Shown here in pieces: positions 1-7,628 of a stretch of 15,257 nucleotides of DNA; position 1 is the stretch's first letter; each line of letters starts with the position of its first letter. Made by a program: the position numbers and the translations under genes. Below the pieces are notes generated by a model, which did no database searches, had not been told where the DNA came from, and saw only the letters and a program-made list of their open reading frames with translations. Origin of the DNA: Tritrichomonas foetus (Eukaryota > Parabasalia > Tritrichomonadida > Tritrichomonadidae); the NCBI GenBank assembly GCA_001839685.1, contig MLAK01001453.1, positions 1 through 15,257 of the forward strand, read 5' to 3'.

Positions 1-87
1 TTACATGATGAGGATTTAAATTTGGGTTCGCTAAAATTTCCTAGATATTGCCGTTATTCTTGTCTTCTCCAGCATATTAATATTTCA

Positions 88-168
88 AAAAACAACTTTT
101 TCTAAATGTTCGTAATTTTTTTCTTAATGTTAGTAATAAGATTTCTGAAATAAGAAAAAGTTGTTTTT
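88..168. repeat. Inverted repeat, 16-bp perfect arms, 49-nt loop
   Basis: The left arm is 88-103 (AAAAACAACTTTTTCT) and the right arm is 153-168 (AGAAAAAGTTGTTTTT). They are exact reverse complements separated by 49 AT-rich bases. The arms contain a non-homopolymeric core (ACAACT), so this is more than a chance pairing of A and T runs. It could be a hairpin in a transcript, a remnant of a small inverted-repeat element, or chance in AT-rich DNA. No target-site duplication was identified. Confidence 0.7.
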
Positions 169-728
169 AGGTTAATTAATGACCTCAACCTCCAATTTGG
201 GATTTTACGATTGACACTTTTTAAGCCTAAATTGTAACTGCTTTCAATTGGATATTCAAAAAGTGGAAATGATTTTTGATAAGTTTATTTCGTATCAATT
301 CAAGAGACTCTCAAATTTCAATAGACGATACAAAAAATTGATTTATCGATTTCTGGCGACAAAGAGAATTATTTATAATAGGATTGACCAAAAAAGAATG
401 TAATATATTATAAAGATATATACCCAGATTAGAACCACTATCATCTTTATTGTTGATAATAAAATTTCTTATCACTTTCATTCGACTCTTCATTTGTTTT
501 TTTATCGATAGTAATCAATAAATTACAATGAATTACTTACTAATTTCTCGTTCACAGATTTCTAAATTTCGGAAATGGATGAGAATATCTTTATTTCGGA
601 ACATCATATCATCTTTCACAATGTTATGTGATTAGTTAAACGGTATTTTCAAACACAAAGATCACTTATCTTTTGGTTAATCAAGTTTTCTGTTTTACTC
701 GTTAATTAAACTACAATAAAAGCTTTTT

Positions 729-744
729 AAAAAAAAAAAAAAAA
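729..744 (+). repeat. A16 homopolymer
   Basis: A run of 16 A residues on the plus strand, about 120 bases beyond the stop codon of the minus-strand receptor gene. On the coding strand of that gene it reads as poly(T). It looks like an ordinary simple repeat. Confidence 0.9.
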
Positions 745-861
745 TTACGAATAAAGGCTAATCAAAAGATGTAATTTTGTAAAAACAGTTTATTAAGTAC
801 AAATGGTAAATAACATATTTATACAAACAAAATATCTATATACATAAAAAATATAATAATT

Positions 862-3800
862 CTATTCTAAATCATAAGAGCTGAATTCGATCAATTCTTC
901 GAATTCAATGGATACTAAGGAGATATTGTAACCAAGATCATTTTCAATCGGCTCAAATGGTGTCTCTGCGAAAAAGTCGAGTAAATCATCAGAAACTAGC
1001 AAATGTTTGCCTTGGAAATATTTCATCAGCTTTGGAAGTTTATTTAATGCAGCATTTTGTGCTTCTATTGCCATTTTTGGTACGGGGGAAAGAGGATTAT
1101 TTATTTGTTCACCATTTACTGGATCAAGACTGGTTTCACTTTCTTCAAATCTATGATTCATCCTTTCAGAATCATCAAAGCTAATTTTTCGACTATTACC
1201 CGAAACATGATATTTCAAGCGATTATTTTCATTATTTTCAGGCGGTGGATATAAAGTTATACGTGAATTACCTGAATTAATCATCATCCCAATTGTATCA
1301 TATGGATTGGTTTGTGAATAACCAGAAATAAATGTAAGAGCATTATTTATGTGTCTGTCATCTTGATGATTATTCACAAATAAAATAATACAATAAGAAC
1401 AAGAGCAATCAATTAAAATTGAATCATCAAGTCCACCAAAATAAGGCAGAGTGAACTCATGCAATTTTTTTTCTTTTTCAAAATCACTATATTTTGATTG
1501 ATCAAGCTCAATATCATATCCAACGTAAACTAAAACAGATTGGGTAAATGTTTTTGTTTCAGGAAATCTTGATAATTGATTATTAAACAATGTTAATGGT
1601 AGTGCTGATCTAGAGATTTCAGTATAAAGTTCATTATGACTGATAATTAAATCCTCAAAATTCAATTCATCAGACATTGAAATAAATTCAATAATAAAAT
1701 AGTGTTTCCGATTATAAAATATCTTCATTATATTTGCTTTTAAATGAATAGATGATCTATCGTTACAGTAGCCAACTATGTTTCGTGTAATTATAGGTGT
1801 CAAATTATGTCGTTTCTCTAAAACTTTTAATTGTTGATAAAACTTAATGTCATTTTTTTCAGTATCGTTAGATGACTTGGGAATTAAGATTTCAATATAT
1901 TGTCCAACAAGTTGTTCAATTTTATAACCAAAAATAGTAAGAAGAGATTTTGAGCATGCCAAAATATACAAATCTCTCGAAATGACAAGTAATGCCTCAT
2001 TTGATTTATTCAGAATATGTAAAATTCCTTCATTGGAATCATCTTCTTTCCTATCTTCTGGTAATTCTATTAAAAATTCAACTAAACATTTATTTTTAAC
2101 AATATAAATCAAAGATAAGTTGATAAGAAGAGCTTCTAATTGATGGAAATAATCGGATAGAGTTAAGAAGACTCGAACAAGAAAAAGAATTAAAAAAACA
2201 CCAATAAATGATGCAACAATCACTTCTATTAGAACATATAAAGCAATAAAATTTGATGTTTCCGATATCAAATAAAGGAGTGTATTGGATAATTGTTGAC
2301 ACATTGGAATTAGATGTGCAATATAATAATGCTCAATTACAAAAAAGAAATCTTTTCCATGAGTTTGGTAAATTGAAGTAATATAATAGAAATAATTCAA
2401 ACCAAGTGTAATTGGCCAGCATCTTACAATATCATGCATTGATCCATAATCAAAATCATGACAAAATTCGGTATAAAGACTGCTAATTGTGTCTGAATTA
2501 CCCAATTGAAAAATAAAGCTTTCAATTAATCGCTGTGTACGCCCTAAATTAGCGTTTAAATCAGGATAAATTACTGGAGAGAAATATATTTCACGGAGAG
2601 AGTATCCTGAAAGGATTTTTGCTGCACATATTGAATAATTACCAAGTGAAATGATTAAATTGCAATATTTAAGTAGTCTGATATAGGCATTTTGATTTAA
2701 TCCCCAGAAATAAATCATTTGAAGCATATAAATTCCATATGATATGATTAAAATAGCTACTAAAGCAAAAGTGGATTTATTTATTTTAAAAGGATCTGTT
2801 GTTTGAGAATATTGACAATTTATTTCGTTATTAGGATGAGTTTTCGGTCTAAAATGTTTATTCATTAGTAAAGTTATATAGTAAAATGAGGAAATGAATA
2901 AACAGCAAATCACAATTGCGAAACAAGGAATTATAATTCCTTTGATTGCAATTGAAGAAAAAGGTAAATTTATATCATTGGCATTTTTGAGTTGATTAAT
3001 ATGTTGGTTGGCAGAATTCATAGTGCCAATAAAAGTTTCAAAAAGTCCCCATGATGAAATCAAAAAGCTGTTAGCTCGTTCGAGCTTGAATTCTTCATAA
3101 AAAGTTGTGTGATTTCCGTTAGCTAGGTAAATCAATGACATAAAAAGTGTTATTATTGTCATCGGATCAGCTTGAACTTCGTTCATTGGATGTGAAGAAG
3201 AAAAAACATGAATAGATGGATAATTCCAATGGTAAATCATACTTTCATAATACGATTTGCTTTCGATTTTATTTATTGATGAAGTAATCAAAGAAATATT
3301 ACCTGCGATTGTATCTGCAATGACTGTCATGTTTTGAGCTAATTTATATATAGACATACATTCGACACCAGGTGGCTCAAGTTGCTTACTACCAAATTCT
3401 TTCAGAAGATATTCACATGGATGAATTTTCATAATACCTTGATGATTCATTATTAAATTGTTGATTAATGTGTCAAATTTGCCCCATTCTGTTCCAACAT
3501 GAACTGTTCTTGACACAGTTTCAGGTAAATAATTTAAAAGTCGGACATGTTGATTTAATTTAGTAAATGGTATACATAGGAAAACAATTGCAATTAATAC
3601 GCATAAGAGTGAACATACATAAAAGATTATAAATAAAATCGGTACCGGTTTGGATGCTAATTTATTCAAGTTTGAATAAACTTTTTTAATTTGGATTTGA
3701 TCTAATTCATCACCTGTACAGTCACTGCTTGATGCTGTACTTGGATTTTTTTGAAATGTATCAACAATGATGAAATTTTTGCCTCTTGCATTAAATCGAT

Positions 3801-5325
3801 CTTTAAGTGTCATACCTTTTTCAAGAGTTTGCATCAAATATGGAAAATCATGCCTTAAATTGGTGATTGTTGTATGATGTGGGAAAAAAGTATAATAAAA
3901 ATAAAAGTCACGAATATTTTTCTTCATAAGAATCGAATTTTCATGACAGGAATTCAAAGCATTCATTGTTTGACCAATAATCATCATTTTCCAAAATTTG
4001 TGATTTTCATCTGTATATTTAGCCAAAGAATCTTTCAATTCTTGAATTTTAGGAATGTCAAAAACTGAATAAGAAATAGAACAATAATATTTATATAATT
4101 CAAAGACTATATAATCTTTAAACCAACCATGCTTAGATTGTGAGAGTGCAATTATATAATCAGATACTTGTTGATCAATGTCACCAACCATTAATTTAAA
4201 ATAAATATAAGCTATTAAATACTCCATTTTCATGGTCTCTAAGAATTTTTCATTTAGTTCATTGATTTGGTTAAAATTAAAAGAATTGGCAAAAATTTCA
4301 TATTGGCATTTGGACAATAAATCAAAATGTGAAATTACTTTTTCATTCGAAAAAATTCGATACACAATCACCATTATAATGATATAAATAGCAAAAGATG
4401 ACCAAAAAAAGAAGATAAAATTGTTGTATAGCCATTCATTGTAGGTGCTGACAGTTGATAATATCGAAAAAATAATTATATGAACAGAAAGTCCTATCAA
4501 AATTGAATTATCACTTTTATAGATGCATAATTTTCGAGACGCCCAATAAATTTGGCATGTATGGAGAATGATTGAAAATATAGTAAAAAAAATCGACGAA
4601 TACTCTCCTGATATTGCAAAAGTGAAAAAGAATACAACGTAATGTAATATTTGAATGTAATTTAGTTGACCATTTGGAATTAAAGGAGAAGGAATCCAAG
4701 AATCATTTATGATTGGAGTACTATAATAAATCTGTTTTATCCAAAGTGTATAAATTATCATGACAATAATTCCAATAATTAAAATAATAAAATTAAAATA
4801 ATCAATTGCAATAATATTATCAATTCTTCCTCCCAGCATTTGAGCCAAACATGTTACACATGGATACATTGCTAGTAATTGAAATGGAAAATAAATTAAT
4901 GATCGAAAGTGACTCATCACTTTCATTGCCTTTAAATCCTGATGAATAAAAAAATAAAAATAAAGAAGTGAAAAAAGAAGCAAAATGGCAAAAACAATAA
5001 AAATGGTAATAATGGTAGTATCAATTGAGCCATTCCGCAATTGAAGAAGAACATCAAATGATGAAAAATGAAGAGCCCCTGAAAAAGTGGCATAAATTGG
5101 GTTGAATCTGGAGTTCAGCCTGCCATTCCTTTGTGCATCAATAATGAGTGGTGTGAAGGCCGTCAAATAATCTTGGATTTTTATCAAATAATAAAATACC
5201 CAAGAAAAATATTGAGTAATGGGAGGGTGACTACACATGTATGAGTAAAAATGATAAGAAGCTGGAAAATCGGTGGGACTCCTCACCTTTTGCTTAGCAA
5301 AAGGCTGAAGAGTTTCAGGAATCAT
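862..5325 (-). CDS. Polytopic membrane PAS-domain receptor with degenerate cyclase-like C-terminus
   Basis: A very large sensor-like membrane protein (about 1487 residues, TAG stop). I chose the ATG at 5323-5325: it is the first in-frame ATG after an in-frame TGA at 5356-5358. About 11 hydrophobic spans are visible, roughly at residues 103-128, 142-164, 174-196, 223-241, 244-262, 273-292, 300-322, 562-586, 792-820, 850-874 and 1023-1056. Residues 325-560 are helix-rich and soluble-looking. Loops 587-791 and 875-1022 carry N-glycosylation sequons (NMT, NIS, NHT, NYS), suggesting they face outside. A PAS domain (about 1099-1219) shows the typical run ending in FGYKIEQLVGQYIEILIP. The last 220 residues resemble a class III nucleotide cyclase in outline (a GMMINSGNSRITLY strand pair, a KHLLVSDDLLDFF ending), but the usual metal-binding Asp motifs are not recognisable. 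Trichomonads have many membrane PAS/cyclase proteins. I infer a signalling role, probably without cyclase activity; the ligand is unknown. Confidence 0.85.
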   Translation of the reverse strand: MIPETLQPFAKQKVRSPTDFPASYHFYSYMCSHPPITQYFSWVFYYLIKIQDYLTAFTPLIIDAQRNGRLNSRFNPIYATFSGALHFSSFDVLLQLRNGSIDTTIITIFIVFAILLLFSLLYFYFFIHQDLKAMKVMSHFRSLIYFPFQLLAMYPCVTCLAQMLGGRIDNIIAIDYFNFIILIIGIIVMIIYTLWIKQIYYSTPIINDSWIPSPLIPNGQLNYIQILHYVVFFFTFAISGEYSSIFFTIFSIILHTCQIYWASRKLCIYKSDNSILIGLSVHIIIFSILSTVSTYNEWLYNNFIFFFWSSFAIYIIIMVIVYRIFSNEKVISHFDLLSKCQYEIFANSFNFNQINELNEKFLETMKMEYLIAYIYFKLMVGDIDQQVSDYIIALSQSKHGWFKDYIVFELYKYYCSISYSVFDIPKIQELKDSLAKYTDENHKFWKMMIIGQTMNALNSCHENSILMKKNIRDFYFYYTFFPHHTTITNLRHDFPYLMQTLEKGMTLKDRFNARGKNFIIVDTFQKNPSTASSSDCTGDELDQIQIKKVYSNLNKLASKPVPILFIIFYVCSLLCVLIAIVFLCIPFTKLNQHVRLLNYLPETVSRTVHVGTEWGKFDTLINNLIMNHQGIMKIHPCEYLLKEFGSKQLEPPGVECMSIYKLAQNMTVIADTIAGNISLITSSINKIESKSYYESMIYHWNYPSIHVFSSSHPMNEVQADPMTIITLFMSLIYLANGNHTTFYEEFKLERANSFLISSWGLFETFIGTMNSANQHINQLKNANDINLPFSSIAIKGIIIPCFAIVICCLFISSFYYITLLMNKHFRPKTHPNNEINCQYSQTTDPFKINKSTFALVAILIISYGIYMLQMIYFWGLNQNAYIRLLKYCNLIISLGNYSICAAKILSGYSLREIYFSPVIYPDLNANLGRTQRLIESFIFQLGNSDTISSLYTEFCHDFDYGSMHDIVRCWPITLGLNYFYYITSIYQTHGKDFFFVIEHYYIAHLIPMCQQLSNTLLYLISETSNFIALYVLIEVIVASFIGVFLILFLVRVFLTLSDYFHQLEALLINLSLIYIVKNKCLVEFLIELPEDRKEDDSNEGILHILNKSNEALLVISRDLYILACSKSLLTIFGYKIEQLVGQYIEILIPKSSNDTEKNDIKFYQQLKVLEKRHNLTPIITRNIVGYCNDRSSIHLKANIMKIFYNRKHYFIIEFISMSDELNFEDLIISHNELYTEISRSALPLTLFNNQLSRFPETKTFTQSVLVYVGYDIELDQSKYSDFEKEKKLHEFTLPYFGGLDDSILIDCSCSYCIILFVNNHQDDRHINNALTFISGYSQTNPYDTIGMMINSGNSRITLYPPPENNENNRLKYHVSGNSRKISFDDSERMNHRFEESETSLDPVNGEQINNPLSPVPKMAIEAQNAALNKLPKLMKYFQGKHLLVSDDLLDFFAETPFEPIENDLGYNISLVSIEFEELIEFSSYDLE

Positions 5326-5394
5326 TTGTGAACAACTTTTCAATGATCTTAATTTTCATTATTTCTTTCAAAAAAAACTCATTTATGATAGTCA

Positions 5395-5541
5395 TCGAAA
5401 CAAAATATTGAAATGATTCTATTAAAATTTGAAATAATTCTATTTTAATTTGAAATAATTCTATTTTAATTTGAAATAATTCTATTTTAATTTGAAATAA
5501 TATGAGGAAAATTTGAAATAGTTCCAGGAAAATTTTTGATA
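5395..5541. repeat. 21-bp tandem repeat (minisatellite), about 6-7 units
   Basis: Three consecutive units of 21 bases (5437-5457, 5458-5478, 5479-5499) are identical: ATTCTATTTTAATTTGAAAT plus A. The unit at 5416-5436 differs from them by two bases. Two further diverged units keep the same 21-base phase (5500-5520 and 5521-5541, ending in TTTGAAATA and TTTTTGATA), and a weaker one precedes (5395-5415). The array lies 70-215 bases upstream of the receptor ATG, where a promoter would be expected. Confidence 0.9.
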
Positions 5542-5581
5542 ATAATGAGCTGGCCTTTGTGAATTTGTTTAATAAATTTAT

Positions 5582-5797
5582 TCAAAATTTCTGAACGAAA
5601 TAATTGTCATGAATGAAATGACAACTGTGATATTCCAAAAAAAGCAAGTCATTCGTCTTACTTTTAACTGAATTCATATCTAAATGCATTTTAGCTGATG
5701 TGTTCACGATAATAATCTGGATTAGAATCAAATATGTTGATAATATGAAAACATTTGACTTCTTTAAAGAATATTCATTTAAAATGAAGATTTTCAT
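5582..5797 (-). CDS. Possible small hypothetical protein (71 aa), uncertain
   Basis: A 71-residue ORF with an ATG start and TGA stop in the spacer between two clear genes. I do not recognise the product. It has a basic and polar start, one hydrophobic stretch at about residues 16-34 (FILSTYLILIQIIIV) and a polar tail with two His and one Cys. Two details argue mildly for it. A TCAATATG context places an initiator-like TCA just before the ATG, and a TAAA sits two bases after the stop, close to the arrangement seen at the recognised genes here. Against it are its short length, AT-driven composition and the frequency of chance ORFs this size. It could be a small membrane-anchored peptide gene or noise. 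Confidence 0.2.
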   Translation of the reverse strand: MKIFILNEYSLKKSNVFILSTYLILIQIIIVNTSAKMHLDMNSVKSKTNDLLFLEYHSCHFIHDNYFVQKF

Positions 5798-6074
5798 ATT
5801 GAGGCAGTTAGGAGATAATCACAACACCAAAATTTTCAAATAAAATTACAAAAATTGAAAAATTATAATCTAACAAACATCATTTAGGAAATATATTAAA
5901 ACAACGATCAAATAATATTTATACGTCTGCATTAAGACCAAACTTAAAAAAGATTACTACTATGTTTGGCCAATTATAAAGGTGAATTTTGAATTTTTAT
6001 CTTAGCTTTTGGTCTGTAATATATGCATATATTGTTAACATTACAATTATATCAAATTTTGATTCGATTATTTT

Positions 6075-7109
6075 TCATCGTAAGGATGATTTGGTTACAG
6101 GTCGAGTTAAAACATTTGCTCTATTTTTCTTAATGATAGAAAGTGGTTTATCGTTTCTTTGAGCTTTTTCTTCTTTTTCTCTTTCTTCAATTTCTTTTTC
6201 TTCCTCTACAATTTTTGAGAATTGAACTTTTTCTTTGATTTCTTCCAGCTTTTCGATATCACCACCTAAAAAGTGAATCATATCATTTAATTCGGCAATT
6301 TCATCAATCGCCGCACGAATCATTGTTCTTTTATGATTAGCTGCAAGTTCCTTTTGAAGCTTAACTTCATCTAAATTTAAAGTGCTTTCAACCAAATCAT
6401 CAACTAAATCAAGAATATCAGAATTCTTTGTAGAATTTTTTTGTTGAAGAATTTCATTCATTGCTGATGTACGTTTACTATTTTTTCCAGAAGGTGCACC
6501 ATTTATATTTTTATAAATATTTTTTACTTTTGATGTCATTTCACTTTTACAACGAAGTGAAACTTTTCTTTCGGCTTCTGTAAAAACAGCATCTTGATAA
6601 TTCTCTTTGATCATTATCTCACAAATTGACCTTCGATAGAGGTCAATTTTTTCTGATGAATATCTTAAATCTACTGCAGTGGCCTCAAATTCGGGTAAAA
6701 ATGTTGCAAGTTCCTTCATTAGTAGATTTATTGAAGTTGGATTTGATTTTTTTCTAATATCATCCATTTCATTCCTATTGTTTTCAATTAGCCGTGAAAG
6801 TTCGTGAATTTCCGAAATTAGGGTTGCATTTTCATTTGCTGCATTTGTTTCATCACCTAAGTTTTCTGAAACCGTAATTGCATAATTTTCAGTATCATTT
6901 ACTTTTTCCGTCATTTCGTCATATTCTTTCTTAGTTAAATCATAGTCGCGTTTTATTGCGCGATATTGCGCATTTAACTTTCGCTTTTCGTCTTCGTTAT
7001 ATTCGGGTTCTTTAAAAATGTCGTCACCTCGAGCGTAATAAACCTTCTTGCTATATGTTCCGCGTGGATAAATGTGTGTTACGGGCATGTGTGTCATTTT
7101 ATAATACAT
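6075..7109 (-). CDS. Coiled-coil protein of unknown function
   Basis: A 344-residue hydrophilic protein I cannot assign to a family. The N-terminal 35 residues are tyrosine- and arginine-rich (THIYPRGTYSKKVYYARGDD), a short motif-like head that could dock to a partner. Heptad-like, charge-rich segments follow at about 36-70, 90-122 and 245-315, the last ending in a dense Glu/Lys stretch (VEEEKEIEEREKEEKAQR). The extreme C-terminus is basic (KKNRANVLTRPVTKSSLR). No signal peptide or membrane span is seen. The first ATG is preferred because TCATTCCT, close to the Trichomonas initiator consensus, lies just upstream; ATGs at codons 5 and 8 are alternatives. The stop is TGA without an overlapping TAAA, unlike the next three genes upstream. 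A cytoskeletal or scaffold role is plausible from composition only. Confidence 0.8.
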   Translation of the reverse strand: MYYKMTHMPVTHIYPRGTYSKKVYYARGDDIFKEPEYNEDEKRKLNAQYRAIKRDYDLTKKEYDEMTEKVNDTENYAITVSENLGDETNAANENATLISEIHELSRLIENNRNEMDDIRKKSNPTSINLLMKELATFLPEFEATAVDLRYSSEKIDLYRRSICEIMIKENYQDAVFTEAERKVSLRCKSEMTSKVKNIYKNINGAPSGKNSKRTSAMNEILQQKNSTKNSDILDLVDDLVESTLNLDEVKLQKELAANHKRTMIRAAIDEIAELNDMIHFLGGDIEKLEEIKEKVQFSKIVEEEKEIEEREKEEKAQRNDKPLSIIKKNRANVLTRPVTKSSLR

Positions 7110-7625
7110 TTTCAGGAATGATCAGGAAAAAGAAAACAATGTGATCTTTCTTGTTATAATTCCGAATTCTATTTATATTTGGTCTATGATTGACTGTGGA
7201 ACTTTCAAAATTGAATTAGTTATCAAAATTTGAAAAGATCAAATTCAATTTAAATTAACGAGGTGAATTTCGCTTGCGTAATCTACAATTATCTTGAAAC
7301 CAAAAATTTTTTTGTTTAATTTTTCGATATAAAATTGTTATTGATACTAATTTATTAACTTTTTTATTTGAAACAGAATCTCAATTTATTTAGCACATTC
7401 AAATATGATTCCCCAAACACAAATTGGATAGAAAAGAATGTAACAATGAGAATCTTTGTTACGTGATTGAGAGACAAATATATCTTAACTATCCCCTATT
7501 CTCCCCAAAAAAATTCCATCATTTTTTTGGAATCGTCAGCAAAACGAAAGAAAGTAAAAGGAAGTAGAGAATCATCAATATATTCAATGTTAAATAACGT
7601 TTATTTAATTACGGATAAATTTACT
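7110..7625. other. Spacer, no gene supported
   Basis: It lies between the coiled-coil gene's start and the dynein chain's stop. It is AT-rich apart from a short C-rich patch near 7493-7506. No open frame with a plausible start is seen; the stretch open on the plus strand near 7467-7724 begins without an ATG and runs antisense into the dynein gene. It should contain the dynein 3' UTR and the coiled-coil promoter. Confidence 0.6.
7114..7121 (-). promoter_or_regulatory. Initiator-like element upstream of the coiled-coil gene
   Basis: The minus strand reads TCATTCCT here, ending 4 bases before the ATG. It matches the trichomonad initiator TCAYTYWT at all but one position, and initiators in these organisms lie within about 20 bases of the start codon. 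The initiator assignment comes from established Trichomonas biology; its use here is inferred. Confidence 0.4.
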
Positions 7626-7628
7626 TTA
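7625..7628 (-). terminator. TAAA polyadenylation signal overlapping the dynein chain stop codon
   Basis: The TAA stop is followed by A, giving TAAA. In Trichomonas, UAAA overlapping or next to the stop codon is the described cleavage/polyadenylation signal. The same overlap occurs at two other genes here. Confidence 0.55.

Larger units (their letters stand above)
1..861. other. AT-rich spacer at left edge, no gene supported
   Basis: No convincing coding region is seen on either strand. The stretch is downstream of the PAS receptor gene, so it should hold that gene's 3' UTR. On the minus strand a TAAA lies roughly 40 bases past the receptor stop and could serve as its polyadenylation signal. 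It also contains a 16-bp-arm inverted repeat (88-168), an A16 run (729-744) and a weak, imperfect inverted repeat (668-682 with 756-770, about 12 of 15 matching). The only ORF-sized stretch (311-493, minus) has low-complexity content and neither an initiator-like motif nor a stop-linked TAAA. Confidence 0.6.
5326..6074. other. AT-rich spacer with tandem repeat and possible small gene
   Basis: This lies between the receptor start and the stop of the coiled-coil gene. Close to the receptor ATG, on the minus strand, there are TCATT and TCAC motifs that could act as initiators. The spacer contains the 21-bp tandem repeat (5395-5541) and the small candidate ORF (5582-5797). Nothing else is recognisable. 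Confidence 0.5.

Noticed and set aside
311..493. 60-residue minus-strand ORF near the left edge
   Set aside because: It has no initiator-like TCA before the ATG, no TAAA near the stop and no recognisable features. It is the length expected by chance.
668..770. Imperfect inverted repeat around the A16 run
   Set aside because: Only about 12 of 15 positions pair and they are AT-rich, so it is too weak to call an element.
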